From positions 186,001 through 250,000 of the forward strand of contig CALUUZ010000001.1 in the NCBI GenBank assembly GCA_944324075.1: a DNA stretch of 64,000 nucleotides, given 5' to 3'. The stretch's first letter is position 1. Each line of letters opens with the position of its first letter. Of this stretch, positions 9,441-18,865 are shown in pieces. The stretch comes from Candidatus Mailhella excrementigallinarum. GTDB lineage: Bacteria > Desulfobacterota > Desulfovibrionia > Desulfovibrionales > Desulfovibrionaceae. Under the pieces are notes generated by a model, which ran no database searches, was not told the DNA's origin, and saw only the letters and a program-made list of their open reading frames with translations. The translations under genes were made by a program, and so were the position numbers.

Positions 9441-10647
9441 AAAAATTCTCCTCTATGGGATAATAGTCATACATCCCATTGTAAAATTGTTTCAGTTTTT
9501 TTATCGTTTTTTCCTTTGAATAGAGCTTCTTCAATTCACTTTCATGCCGCTTTACAATAGTATAATACTCCTCTTCATTCTTTTCCAATTTTTTTATATC
9601 TCCAACAATCTTTTCCAGCATTTCATCAAAGTCAGTATAAACATTAGGATAGTTTTTCCATTCAGGACCAGGAAAAAAGTCTTCATTATAAACAGAAAAA
9701 CCAACGGTTCCCAGCAAAGCAGAATTATTAAAATAACCATCAAACCCTTCGCCAAAACTGATAACAAAACTTGCTTTGGCGGTGAGTTTAGCATAATCTT
9801 TAAATTTGACCTTAAAAATTCTTTCCACTGAATACGTTGGTAACTTTTTTACTAACTTTGTAATAAAGTATTCTTTAAACCTTAATCCTTGAGGAGGTAA
9901 ATCCGGAGAAAATAAAATCAGACGCTCTTTCTTTGCAAGATTAATTCTTTTAACTTGCGGCACCTCAATAAAACCGGAAAACAATGTCACAGGGAGTTTC
10001 CATTTATCCGCAACTTCTTGAGTACAATATCTGCTATGAGCAACTGATTGAGTAATATTAGTTGTTATAGACTTTAATTTATCTATATATTTACTATCAG
10101 GCATTAATTCAACATTCTGGTTTAAAATATTAATATGTATATTATTAATTGTCTTAAATATTTTATAATCTTTATTTTTTAACTGTAAACAAAAAAATTC
10201 TTTTTCTACTTCAGGCAAAAATAAACAGACTTCCGGGATATGAAGAATTACCTTATTCTTATTTCGTATAATTTTTCTAACTTGCTCCCACCTTAATATA
10301 TCAATATTATTATCAAACCAATCATTATGAAAATATGTGCTGTTTCCAGGCATTGTTGTCATTACAACAGGAACATTTTCTCCAAAAATTTCTTTTGAAT
10401 ATTTACATAATGTAAACAAACTCATTTGCCCGCCACACATACGATAGGGTAATATTTCAATAAATACTACTATTGATTTTGCTTGGATATATCTATCCAA
10501 ATTAATTTTATTTTGCATAATCATGGATTTTATAGTTTCAGATAAACTCCAAAAACTATAATAATAAAATTTTAAACCAAAAATAGTTATACATTTCTGC
10601 ATTTTATTTATTCTAGTAATAGAAAAAATGCTTTGCAATAAAGTCAT
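9430..10647 (-). CDS. Putative glycosyltransferase, GT-B-like
   Basis: A 405-aa protein lying between glycosyl- and methyltransferase genes in the polysaccharide unit. The N terminus (MQKCITIFGLKFYYYSF) resembles the basic, aromatic-rich openings of capsule and LPS transferases. Later features such as LILFSPDLPPQGLRFKEYF, ASFVISFGEGFDGYFNNSA and VGFSVYNEDFFPG fit the donor-binding half of a GT-B enzyme, with ISFGEGFDGYF standing where the EX7E-type loop is expected. No family signature is clear enough to name a donor. The start at 10647 has AAGGAT 5 bp upstream. It overlaps the next gene by 11 bp. Very AT-rich. Confidence 0.6.
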
Positions 10648-10650
10648 AAT

Positions 10651-11550
10651 CTATCCTTTTTTAAGAACAAAACATACAGAATTTAAAATTTCAGACTCTA
10701 CAAATTCACCCCAGCACACAGAATTATTACCAGAACCCCTAGCAAAATCATTAATATCAAACAAGTTATCTATAATAACAAAAGATTTTTTTTCAAAAAA
10801 TTCTTTCCACCATTCTTTAGGTTTTACTGTATGATGTAAATTAATATATGAACCAGGAGAAAAAGAATCAACAAGAGATATTGAACAAATAAAATACCCG
10901 TCAGGAGACAAATGATTATAAATAGTTTTAAGAAGTATATTCAATTCTTTTTCTGTTAAATGCTCCAAAACCTCCCAAGCTGTAATTATATCAAATTCGA
11001 CCGACTCATTATTCCTGATATCATATAATCTAAAATCCTTTGATATATCGCAAGTAAATAAATTATTAGGAATAACTCGCCATTCAGCTCTTTGATTAAT
11101 TAATGAATAATTACTTCCTTCAAGTCCTATTCCAATATGACCTCTTAGGCATGCATCTAAAACCATCCCTCCACCAGAGCAGCCTAAATCTAAAAATTTT
11201 AACTCCCTGTCAAAATCAAATAATGTTTCACACTTTTTTACAAAACGTGGATATCTGGTGTTATCGTTCTTCGTTCCAAAAGGAAAAAGATGATCATTAC
11301 TCTCCAGGGCCACCTTATGTTCTGTTTCCAAAGCAATGTAATGCTTTTTTACAAAATTTTGAGATATTAAAATATCCTGTGTAGCAATATCTAAATGGTT
11401 ATGAAGACTTAACATAAACCAGCGAATTTGGTTATAACGATATTCAACATGATCATTTACTTCTCTATACTTGTCATTAAAATATTCCATTGTTAATGGA
11501 CAATAATCATCCTTTTTAAATAAGGAACGTATTTTTTTCAAAATATTCAC
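10651..11550 (-). CDS. Class I SAM-dependent methyltransferase
   Basis: Seen: FLDLGCSGGGMVLDACLRG (SAM-binding motif I, mid-protein), IGLEGSNYSL (acidic motif II region), FDIITAWEVLEHL (motif IV) and LSPDGYFICSIS (post-motif). This is the layout of small-molecule and sugar methyltransferases. A GTG start at 11550 is proposed because GGAGG lies 6 bp before it; the in-frame ATG four codons upstream has no ribosome site and itself contains that GGAGG. Three bp separate its stop from the next gene. Its substrate is probably a sugar or the chain end of the polysaccharide, which is inference from context only. Confidence 0.8.
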   Translation of the reverse strand: MNILKKIRSLFKKDDYCPLTMEYFNDKYREVNDHVEYRYNQIRWFMLSLHNHLDIATQDILISQNFVKKHYIALETEHKVALESNDHLFPFGTKNDNTRYPRFVKKCETLFDFDRELKFLDLGCSGGGMVLDACLRGHIGIGLEGSNYSLINQRAEWRVIPNNLFTCDISKDFRLYDIRNNESVEFDIITAWEVLEHLTEKELNILLKTIYNHLSPDGYFICSISLVDSFSPGSYINLHHTVKPKEWWKEFFEKKSFVIIDNLFDINDFARGSGNNSVCWGEFVESEILNSVCFVLKKG

Positions 11551-11645
11551 AGAGACCTCCATTATAAAAATTTAAACTTCAAAACTTCACCAAAGAAGTC
11601 ACTTCATAACTCCATCTATCTGGTATTCTTCTTTTTTATTTCTCT

Positions 11646-12653
11646 TCAGTTAGATATACCTCTTTTTATATTTATACAATTTTTTATTGATTTTTTTAGT
11701 ATTTGTATATCTATCCTTTTTTTTCCGCGTATAAATGGAGTTAATATCTTTAACATTATAATTTTCAAATATAACAACAGTAAACTTTCCGGTGATACAC
11801 CAGAAATTTCATATATGTTTTTTATCCATTCATTATCATTATTCTTTTCAGCTATTGCACAACTTTGCATTGCAATTGATTTTCTTTTAGCGTAAAAACT
11901 ATATTTAAATTGATTTTCTGCTTCTTTATAAAATCGAATATATGGTATTCCAAATTTTTTAAACCACTGTTCACTTTCTTCAGCACCAAACCAAATTCCA
12001 TTTCTATGTTTTCTATACACAGACATAATATCATCTATAAAATAAATATCCCCAATCTGTGCATGCAAAAGATGCAAATACCAATCTCCTGGGATAAGAT
12101 TTTTTGGGATCAAGGATAAATTATTATTAAACCTCCATCTATACATGACTGAAGATGTGGCAATAAAATTTTCCTTTAATAAATCATTAATATTAAATAT
12201 TTTTTTATTAGATATGATTTTTTTATCAGGAATAATAAAATCATCTATTATACTATCCTCCCAATGAACTTTTGTATAATGAAAGCAGACTGTACATTTT
12301 TGATATTCTTCTAATATATTTACTTGCTTTTGCAATTTTAGTTCATCTGTCCAAAAATCATCTCCTTCACAAAGTGCAACAAATTTTCCTCGAATTTTTG
12401 GAAACAATATATCCCGACAGAAATCTGTTTTTCCAAACTGATTCTCTTCTTCGTAGAAAGGCACAAAAATTTTAGGGTATTTCTCCGCATACTCCCGCAC
12501 TATCTCTGTCGTGCCATCATGGGAAGCATCGTCATGGATAAGCACCTCAAACGGGAAATCCGTTTTCTGCATGATAAATCCATCCAGACAATCACGAATA
12601 AAATTCACATGATTATATGTAATGCAAATGATTGAAACTTTTGGGATATTCAT
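11646..12653 (-). CDS. Glycosyltransferase family 2
   Basis: GT-A fold transferase. The opening PKVSIICITYNHVNFIRDCL and FEVLIHDDASHDGTTEIVREY are the classical GT2 N-terminal block; FVALCEGDDFWTDELKLQKQ carries the metal- and donor-binding DD, and GDWYLHLLHAQIG the acceptor-side acidic region. This subgroup, with EGDDFWTDxxKLxKQ, is common in O-antigen loci. The first roughly 170 bp (12480-12653) are GC-balanced and the rest is AT-rich, suggesting recombination inside the gene. Three bp separate its start from the luxC stop. Confidence 0.9.
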   Translation of the reverse strand: MNIPKVSIICITYNHVNFIRDCLDGFIMQKTDFPFEVLIHDDASHDGTTEIVREYAEKYPKIFVPFYEEENQFGKTDFCRDILFPKIRGKFVALCEGDDFWTDELKLQKQVNILEEYQKCTVCFHYTKVHWEDSIIDDFIIPDKKIISNKKIFNINDLLKENFIATSSVMYRWRFNNNLSLIPKNLIPGDWYLHLLHAQIGDIYFIDDIMSVYRKHRNGIWFGAEESEQWFKKFGIPYIRFYKEAENQFKYSFYAKRKSIAMQSCAIAEKNNDNEWIKNIYEISGVSPESLLLLYLKIIMLKILTPFIRGKKRIDIQILKKSIKNCINIKRGISN

Positions 12654-12656
12654 ACT

Positions 12657-13838
12657 CTACCCATTTATTACTAACCTGGAAGCTTCCCTAATGAGTTCAT
12701 GCCCATCCCAGACCACGCCTATGTCCATGGCTTTACCCACAGGGACAATACGGTCAATGCCGCGTAGTCCCGCCGCGACAATGGCATCACGCAAGGCTTG
12801 TGCATCCACGCCGAAACAGGTGATTGTCTGAAATTTTTCCGTGACCACGGCAAAAAGCTCGTGCCAGTCACGAAGAGCATATTCATAAAAGAATCCACCA
12901 TGTCCGCGGCAGGCAACTACATCAGAGGTAAGCCTTTCCAGTTCCACGCGGTAAAGCAGATTGCCCCTGCGGCGGACCTTCACAGCATTGCGGTTGGAGA
13001 CAGCATCCGCACAAAGAGCCGTGTATTTGTCCACGGCAACAGCGTCCTGCAGCTCATATTTCTTTTCAGCGCATTCAGCCACAGCATCCCAGAAGCGCTC
13101 GCGGGTGGCGGCATCATCATGCTGCCAGAGAATGAGCTGCGGTGAGGAACAGGCGTTCTGATCCATCAGATATGTATCGTTGTAAAAATTCTCGGCCAGG
13201 CGGAGAATCTGCTCCGCGTCCGCTTCCCCGACAGCCTTTCCGTCCAGCAGAGCCACGGAATACCGATCCGCAAAGGTGATATCCACGCAGCGCGGAGGTG
13301 TGGGAAGGGATCTCAATGTGGTGATGGTGGCATCACCTCCCCATATCATGCGCACATCGGCCCCGGCGCAGAATGCGGCCGTGATAGTGTTGTCCCGAGG
13401 ATAACGGACAAAGGTGTTGCGCCTTTCCACCTCAGGATAGGCTCTGACAACACCAGCGAGGACAGCGCAGAATGCCTCCACCTGCGGGAACTTCCTGCCC
13501 GGCAGACGCACAATATTCGCGTTGCCCGCCAACAGAGAAAACAGCCAGGAAAACGCAAAGTTGACCGGGATATTGGAAGGCGTGATGTGAAAGCACAGCC
13601 CGCGGCCAAGGCGTCCCGCACTGTCCCCGAACTCCTCTTTCAGCTTTTGCAGATTTGCCTTGCGTCCCCAGAAGGCCAGAGCCACCAGATCGGGCATGGC
13701 CCGAGCGAGAGGAGAACTCAGAAGCTTTGCCGACAGTTCCGCAATAAAGGCGCATACCTCCGCATCAAACACGCGTAAAGGGGCTGCCGTCACCTGCCCG
13801 GAACCGAACACATACTCAACGCCGTTCATAGGTATCAC
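12657..13838 (-). CDS. LuxC-type acyl-CoA/acyl-protein reductase
   Basis: Fatty-acyl reductase family, which reduces an activated acyl group to an aldehyde with NADPH. Seen: GLCFHITPSNIPVNFAFSW, LLAGNANIVRLPGRKFPQ (dinucleotide-binding part), IWGGDATITTLRSLP, and DQNACSSPQLILWQ with the likely catalytic Cys at residue 230. The start is a GTG at 13838 with GAGGA upstream, overlapping luxE by 23 bp; an ATG three codons later is an alternative. No luciferase genes (luxA/luxB) are present, so bioluminescence is not implied. With the adjacent LuxE-type synthetase it forms an acyl-to-aldehyde pair inside a sugar locus. Product and chain length are unknown. Confidence 0.88.
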   Translation of the reverse strand: MIPMNGVEYVFGSGQVTAAPLRVFDAEVCAFIAELSAKLLSSPLARAMPDLVALAFWGRKANLQKLKEEFGDSAGRLGRGLCFHITPSNIPVNFAFSWLFSLLAGNANIVRLPGRKFPQVEAFCAVLAGVVRAYPEVERRNTFVRYPRDNTITAAFCAGADVRMIWGGDATITTLRSLPTPPRCVDITFADRYSVALLDGKAVGEADAEQILRLAENFYNDTYLMDQNACSSPQLILWQHDDAATRERFWDAVAECAEKKYELQDAVAVDKYTALCADAVSNRNAVKVRRRGNLLYRVELERLTSDVVACRGHGGFFYEYALRDWHELFAVVTEKFQTITCFGVDAQALRDAIVAAGLRGIDRIVPVGKAMDIGVVWDGHELIREASRLVING

Positions 13839-14892
13839 TGCATCCTCTCAGTTCCGCGCTTTTGATCCGCCCGTGAATCCTGAAGTATCTGCCGAGACGA
13901 CCGCAGAGGCAATCATCCGTGCCGAGAAGCTCGCCTTCGTCTTCCGTCAGCAGCACATGCCCCGGATAACTCGCAGGCAGGGCCGAAAGAAGTTCGATAA
14001 GCCCCCGTTCACCCCTTCCGGCAACGGAAAAATCCGCAGGCCGCCGGATAATGACATCGGAGTAATTTGAGCAGTGCATATGCCCGTACTCGCACTCGAC
14101 AAAGACCGACCCCAGTTGCTCCGCCATGCCGTAATAGTTGTAGACCTTGACATTGCCGAGTACGCTCCGGACGCGGTGGTTGAATTCCAGTGCATCCACA
14201 GCTTGCTCTTTCAGCTTCTTCCATCCGCCGATATGAAAGAGAACCGCGTTCTTCAGGGCGAACTTTTGCCCGCTTTCTTCCAGAGCGCGCACCACAAACT
14301 GCCAGATCATATAGGTATAGCCGAACATGAGGATCGGCTCAGCCTGATGCCGCTCACAGAATGCGGTCACTTTTTCCATGTCGATACGCATGTCGGCATC
14401 AAGAGCGTAGACGGTATTGCGTCCGAAAATGGAAAATCCGATAATACCCGCGCCTCTGGCCGAATACATGGAGCGATCTTTCTTGAGCATCTCCGTATCC
14501 AGGAGCAGCAGAGGAAGACGCTGTTTGCCGATGAAGGAAGAAATGATCTCGTTCAGGGTTTTGCTCTGGTTGCGGACAGTATCGGCATCAAGAAAGATTT
14601 TTGAAACGGCCTGCCCCGATGTACCGGAGGAAGTCAGCGTCTTCACGATCCGCTCACGGGGGATGGAACACAGGTCGTATGTTTTGAACAGACGCACGGG
14701 GAGAAAGGGCAGTTCAGCGCAGGCATGCCGCACGGACGGGTCAAAACCGAGCAAATCCAGAATGCGCCCGTATTCAGGACATCGCTCATAATGGAGGAGA
14801 GTCAGCCCGTAAAGGATTTCCGACAGCGCACGCTCTTTTTCAGAGGCGACAAGTCCATAGGGAGGAATTCGAAAAAGTTCCTCAAGCGTCAT
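13816..14892 (-). CDS. LuxE-type acyl-protein synthetase (AMP-forming)
   Basis: Member of the LuxE family, which activates a carboxylic acid with ATP and passes it to a partner as a thioester. Seen: TLTSSGTSGQAVSKIFLD (the AMP-binding Ser/Thr-Gly loop), LFHIGGWKKLKEQAVDALEF, VYNYYGMAEQLGSVFVECE (adenylate-binding YGMAEQ) and LGRYFRIHGRIKSAELRGC (C-terminal hinge). Length 358 aa is usual. Coupled to luxC by a 23-bp overlap and to the GNAT gene by 11 bp. In bioluminescence the partner is LuxC; here the two ACPs of the cluster are alternative partners. Confidence 0.88.
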   Translation of the reverse strand: MTLEELFRIPPYGLVASEKERALSEILYGLTLLHYERCPEYGRILDLLGFDPSVRHACAELPFLPVRLFKTYDLCSIPRERIVKTLTSSGTSGQAVSKIFLDADTVRNQSKTLNEIISSFIGKQRLPLLLLDTEMLKKDRSMYSARGAGIIGFSIFGRNTVYALDADMRIDMEKVTAFCERHQAEPILMFGYTYMIWQFVVRALEESGQKFALKNAVLFHIGGWKKLKEQAVDALEFNHRVRSVLGNVKVYNYYGMAEQLGSVFVECEYGHMHCSNYSDVIIRRPADFSVAGRGERGLIELLSALPASYPGHVLLTEDEGELLGTDDCLCGRLGRYFRIHGRIKSAELRGCSDTYERR

Positions 14893-15553
14893 GCCCCACC
14901 TCTTTCAGAAAAACGTCATAAGGCTCAGTAAAGACAGCCCCGAAGGCGGCATAAATATTCATGACTGCCGTGTTGCACGAGCTGATGCGCCCCTCCAGCC
15001 TCCGGAAGCCGCGCGCTCCGGCCTCCTTGCAGGCCTTGGCATACAACGCCATGGCCGCTCCGCTCATGCGAAACTTCTCCTCAACCGCCGCCAGGTGGAC
15101 GAACAGGGCATCTCCACATTCCCTCAGAGCCATAAAACCGGCAGGCTTTTCCCTGAACAGGCACACAAACGCACTGCCCAGCTTATCAACCCATTCCCTC
15201 AGCACCAGAGAGGCCACGCTCGCATCGCATACGGGAACGATGTGGAAACGCCTGTCAGCCGTAAAAGAGGAGCAGGCGATGCGGAAAATATCTTCCCTGT
15301 AGGCCGGAGTCTCCACAATGGGGAGGCGGATCAGCTTTTCCAGCTCGGCCTTCCCGACCTTGCAGCGTCCCAGGCTGATGGAGGCTTTCAGCGTGCGATC
15401 CACAAATATAAAGCCGCGCCGCTGCATCTCCAACTCATGATCAGGCTCTGAAGGAAGCTGAACCCGCGCATGGGTAGCCCCGGAGAAATCCCATTCGCCA
15501 GGCCGGGCCGCTTCGATATCCAGCAGCCGTACAGCGCCGTAAGCTTTAATCAT
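14882..15553 (-). CDS. GNAT-family N-acyltransferase
   Basis: A 223-aa protein whose C-terminal half has the GNAT acetyl-CoA core: GFMALRECGDALFVHLAAV, then RMSGAAMALYAKACKEAGAR and SCNTAVMNIYAAFGAVFTEP. This resembles WecD-type sugar N-acetyltransferases in layout. The ATG at 15553 overlaps the ligase stop (ATGATTAA) and has GGAG 8 bp upstream, so it is preferred to earlier in-frame starts. Given the DegT aminotransferase in the same unit, acylation of an amino sugar is likely, but an amino group on the acyl product is equally possible. Confidence 0.78.
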   Translation of the reverse strand: MIKAYGAVRLLDIEAARPGEWDFSGATHARVQLPSEPDHELEMQRRGFIFVDRTLKASISLGRCKVGKAELEKLIRLPIVETPAYREDIFRIACSSFTADRRFHIVPVCDASVASLVLREWVDKLGSAFVCLFREKPAGFMALRECGDALFVHLAAVEEKFRMSGAAMALYAKACKEAGARGFRRLEGRISSCNTAVMNIYAAFGAVFTEPYDVFLKEVGHDA

Positions 15554-16952
15554 GATACTGCTCCAAGGCGGCATACTGAATCTTTCCCGCATCATTCTTG
15601 GGAATCTCTTCCACAGCCAGCACATGGAACGCTGTGGAGTTCAGCCTTGTCTTCTCCGCAAGGAATTCTTTCACCGCCGCGCACGCGTCTTTCTCCGTAA
15701 TGAACACATGCATGGCATCATCCTTGCCGGCGCATGCGCACTCCAGGCCGGGAAAATGCGCCTTGAGCAGACGCTCGGTTTCATCCAGCCCCACACGATT
15801 GCCGAAAATTTTCAGAAAACGCTTTTTGCGCCCCACAATGGTATAAAAACCGTCCTCATCAAAGGTCGCCATATCCCCCGTGAGCAGACGCCCGCCGAAC
15901 TCATCGCCCCTGCCCAGATCATCTCCGCATTGGGCATATCCCAATGTTACATTTTTTCCTTCATAGAGCAGTTCCCCCACGGTATGCGGCGTCTGTATCT
16001 CCAGTCCGTTTTCATCCAGAAGATGAAAACGACCGCCAGGGATGGCTATGCCCATGGAACCGCATTTTTCCAGCGCCTTGTCCGCCGGCAGCCAGGCCAT
16101 GCGCGCCGTAGCTTCCGACTGCCCGTACATGACGATGAAGCGCTTGCCTTCCCGCCGCGCGTACTCGGCAAATTTTTTGTGCATCTGTGGGAGCAGCTTG
16201 CCGCCAGCCTGGGTCAAAGTGCGCAGGGAAGGCAGCTTGCGCTGGAAGAAACGCAGTTTGTCCAACATTTCATAGGTATAGGGCACGCCGCCGAACGAAG
16301 TGGCGTGCTGTTCGGCGAACAGATCCCAGAACTCTCTTTGCATGACGGTGTACGGACAAAGAATGAGCGACGCTCCCACATGCAAATGCGTGTTAATGAT
16401 GGAAAGCCCATAGGTATAGTTCATGGGCAGCGTGGTGATCGCCCGTTCTGTGACGTCCAATTCCAGATATTCAACAATGGATCGGGTATTGGCTGCAATA
16501 TTTTCGTAGCTCTGCCGCACAAGCTTGGGTGATCCTGTGGAACCTGATGTGGTGAGAAGCAGTGCAAGCTCGTCGTAAAGCGGAAACGGCCTTTCTTCCG
16601 TGCGTTTCAAAAGCGTGTAGCCGTGAGCGGAATACACAGGCTCACCCCGGAAGCCTGTACTATCTTCCTGCGGAAGCCACAGGTAGCATGGCCGGTATGT
16701 TTCCGTAAAGGAATCCAGAAGCGCTCGTTCCACATGACGATCCAGCATCAGCGGCACTATACGGTGGTTCAGGAAGGCCACATAGCCCACGACAGAACCC
16801 GGGGAATTCGAACAGAGCGAGAACACAAGACAGCGCTGCGGCACATGTTCCGCTAGTTCCCCGGCAGCCTGGGCAAGCCGGGCATACGTCCAGACCTCGC
16901 CCTTCTCGTCAACAAGCGCCGTATGGTCTTTATAGGTCGACAGATTCCACAT
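15546..16952 (-). CDS. AMP-dependent acyl synthetase/ligase (ANL superfamily)
   Basis: Activates a carboxylic acid as acyl-AMP and probably loads it on one of the two ACPs. Seen: LLLTTSGSTGSPKLVRQS (P-loop), TLPMNYTYGLSIINTHLHVG, FIVMYGQSEATARMAWLP (adenine-binding), LLTGDMATFDEDGFYTIVGR (hinge Asp and Arg/Lys) and EIPKNDAGKIQY with the catalytic Lys near the C terminus. The start MWNLSTYKDH at 16952 follows GGAG by 6 bp. It overlaps both neighbours. Second adenylating enzyme of the unit besides LuxE, so two different acids, or two stages, may be activated. Confidence 0.88.
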   Translation of the reverse strand: MWNLSTYKDHTALVDEKGEVWTYARLAQAAGELAEHVPQRCLVFSLCSNSPGSVVGYVAFLNHRIVPLMLDRHVERALLDSFTETYRPCYLWLPQEDSTGFRGEPVYSAHGYTLLKRTEERPFPLYDELALLLTTSGSTGSPKLVRQSYENIAANTRSIVEYLELDVTERAITTLPMNYTYGLSIINTHLHVGASLILCPYTVMQREFWDLFAEQHATSFGGVPYTYEMLDKLRFFQRKLPSLRTLTQAGGKLLPQMHKKFAEYARREGKRFIVMYGQSEATARMAWLPADKALEKCGSMGIAIPGGRFHLLDENGLEIQTPHTVGELLYEGKNVTLGYAQCGDDLGRGDEFGGRLLTGDMATFDEDGFYTIVGRKKRFLKIFGNRVGLDETERLLKAHFPGLECACAGKDDAMHVFITEKDACAAVKEFLAEKTRLNSTAFHVLAVEEIPKNDAGKIQYAALEQYHD

Positions 16953-17643
16953 GGTTGCTCCATAGTGACGCATCGCCCAGCCGGAATTCCAGACCATGTC
17001 CCGGCAATGCGACAAGCTCCCTGTTCAGAGACGCCAGAAAAGGTAGAGTTTCCGCCTTGTAGCGTTTGGTACTGCCGCCGGGCAAGCGTGTGATGGCAGG
17101 GATATCCTTCAGAAGAGAGTCGCCAGTGAATACCGCCGCGTCATTCCATATGATGCAGCAGCTTCCGGCGCTGTGACCCGGCGTGGAAACAAGGAAAAAA
17201 TGTTCCTGTTCCCATATCCATTCAAGGCGTTCGGCAAATGTGACATCCGCCTGATAGAGGCGTTCTTCGTAATTCCTGCGGAAATGTTCCGCCGTGTTTG
17301 TCCCGTTGCGTTCATCCTGAACGGCCAGCATGGCCACAATCAGCGCCGGATAATTCTCATCGGGAAAGGCGATGGCACGGGCACAGGCCTCATGACATAT
17401 CAACTCCGAGCGGAAAAGCTGCTGAAAACGGTAGACGCCGCCGGTATGATCCGGGTGTTCGTGCGTGAGCAGCAGGCTGCACTCGGCAATCCCCGCTTCC
17501 CGAAGAAGTGCAAGAGCCTGAGGCGCGGGATGAGGATCGACGACAAGCGCACGAACGCCATTGAGGAGGATATACATATTGGTATGCACATCCTCCGAGA
17601 CGAAGCGAAAAAGCTCGTGTGCGTTTATCATCAACCTGTCCAT
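16930..17643 (-). CDS. Metallo-beta-lactamase-fold hydrolase
   Basis: Seen: THEHPDHTGGVYRF, with H61-x-H63-x-D65-H66, the metal-binding signature; STPGHSAGSC with the third His; FTGDSL with the bridging Asp; LPGHGLEF with the last His. This is a full glyoxalase II/thioesterase-like metal centre. In this context the most reasonable role is hydrolysis of an acyl thioester (ACP or CoA), either as chain release or as editing. The start ATG at 17643 is chosen on GAGG 9 bp upstream; an ATG four codons later is possible. It lies 11 bp after the ACP gene. Confidence 0.83.
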   Translation of the reverse strand: MDRLMINAHELFRFVSEDVHTNMYILLNGVRALVVDPHPAPQALALLREAGIAECSLLLTHEHPDHTGGVYRFQQLFRSELICHEACARAIAFPDENYPALIVAMLAVQDERNGTNTAEHFRRNYEERLYQADVTFAERLEWIWEQEHFFLVSTPGHSAGSCCIIWNDAAVFTGDSLLKDIPAITRLPGGSTKRYKAETLPFLASLNRELVALPGHGLEFRLGDASLWSNHVESVDL

Positions 17644-17654
17644 CGCACGGAGCC

Positions 17655-17891
17655 TCAAAAGGTGATACCGTATTTGGCAAGAAGTTCCTTGCCCCTGGCA
17701 AAGGAACTCATATCCACAATATCGTCAGGCTCAAGCATGATATCAAAGGCTTCTTCCAGCGCGGCAACAAGCCCCATGTGTCCGACCGAATCCCAGGCGG
17801 GAATGGCCTGAAACTCGAGAGTCCGTACATTTTCAGCATCAATGTCGAATGCCTGCATGAAGGCCTTCGTGTATTTTTCTTCGTTAGTCAT
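17655..17891 (-). CDS. Acyl carrier protein (first of two)
   Basis: A 78-aa acidic protein with the phosphopantetheine site PAWDSVGHMG (Ser35) and the four-helix ACP pattern. It starts on TGATG, sharing one base with the stop of the transketolase C-terminal subunit gene. It is distinct in sequence from the second ACP at 22932-23150, and differs from housekeeping AcpP (usual GADSLD motif), which suggests a dedicated pathway carrier. Confidence 0.92.
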   Translation of the reverse strand: MTNEEKYTKAFMQAFDIDAENVRTLEFQAIPAWDSVGHMGLVAALEEAFDIMLEPDDIVDMSSFARGKELLAKYGITF

Positions 17892-18865
17892 CAGAAAAGC
17901 TCCTTGTAGGTTTCAAAAATTCGCCCGGCAATCTGCGGCGCGGTCAGGCCGCTGTATTCAAGCAGGAAAGGATAATCGCCCGCGTGGGGATACGCCCCGC
18001 GCGCGCCCAAAAGCAGGTGAGGAGGGCGGGAGGGCTTCAAAGCCAGCGCCTCCGCCACGGCTCCGCCCATTCCGCCAATGACCGAATGTTCTTCGACCGT
18101 CACAATCAGGTTTTTCGCGCAGGCTTTCTCTACAGCCTCCATATCCAGTGGCGTGACGGTATGCATGTCCAGCACTTCTGCGAAAAGTCCTTCCTGTTCA
18201 AGCAACTCTGCGGCTTTCAAGGCATGGAGAACCATGCTGCCCGTTGCGATAATCGCTATATCGTCGCCCGCTCGAAGTTCTATTGCTTTGCCGACCTCGA
18301 ATTCAAAGTCTTCCTTATAGATGATGGGGTTGTTCATGCTCCCGGTCAGGCGCAGATAGACCGGGGCGGCAAGCTGCGCTGCGGCAAGCGCGGCTTTCAC
18401 CGTTGCCGTGCAATCAGCGGGAGAAAGTATGACGACATTGGGCAGTGCCCGCATGAAGGCCACATCTTCCAAGCTCATGTGTGTAGGGCCAAGTATGCCG
18501 ACGGAAAATCCCGCGCTGAGTCCGACAAGTTTCACGGGAAGGTTCATATACCCCATGCAGAGCTTGATCTGATCCGCACAGCGCATTGTTGCAAACGCGG
18601 CGTACGTGGTCGCGAAGGGGGTGAAGCCCTCTCTGGCCATGCCTGCCGCAATGCCGATCATATTCTGTTCGGCAATGCCCACATTGTATACTCTGTCGGG
18701 ATAGCTGGCCCTGAACCGATCAAGGCCGGAAAAATTGCAGACATCAGCTGTCAGTATGACAGTTTTTTCCTTCGTTTCCGGCAGGGATAATGCCGCCTGC
18801 CCGAATGCTCCGCAGGAGCCGAGGCGTGACCACAATCTGATATTCGTGGATGTGAAATCAATCAT
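17891..18865 (-). CDS. Transketolase C-terminal subunit (pyrimidine and transketolase-C domains)
   Basis: Second half of a split, thiamine-diphosphate-dependent transketolase. Seen: VYNVGIAEQNMIGIAAGMA, with the catalytic Glu that protonates ThDP, TTYAAFATMRCADQIKLCMG, and the C-terminal domain start DIAIIATGSMVLHALKAAELL. 324 aa, as usual for the split type. It overlaps the N-terminal subunit gene by 4 bp (ATGA). Split transketolases in sugar and natural-product clusters move two-carbon ketol units, so here they may build a branched sugar or an acyloin. Confidence 0.93.
   Translation of the reverse strand: MIDFTSTNIRLWSRLGSCGAFGQAALSLPETKEKTVILTADVCNFSGLDRFRASYPDRVYNVGIAEQNMIGIAAGMAREGFTPFATTYAAFATMRCADQIKLCMGYMNLPVKLVGLSAGFSVGILGPTHMSLEDVAFMRALPNVVILSPADCTATVKAALAAAQLAAPVYLRLTGSMNNPIIYKEDFEFEVGKAIELRAGDDIAIIATGSMVLHALKAAELLEQEGLFAEVLDMHTVTPLDMEAVEKACAKNLIVTVEEHSVIGGMGGAVAEALALKPSRPPHLLLGARGAYPHAGDYPFLLEYSGLTAPQIAGRIFETYKELF

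Noticed and set aside
12657-14892. Bioluminescence operon
   Set aside because: LuxC and LuxE are present, but no luciferase alpha or beta chain, LuxD or LuxG is in the unit. The context is polysaccharide synthesis.
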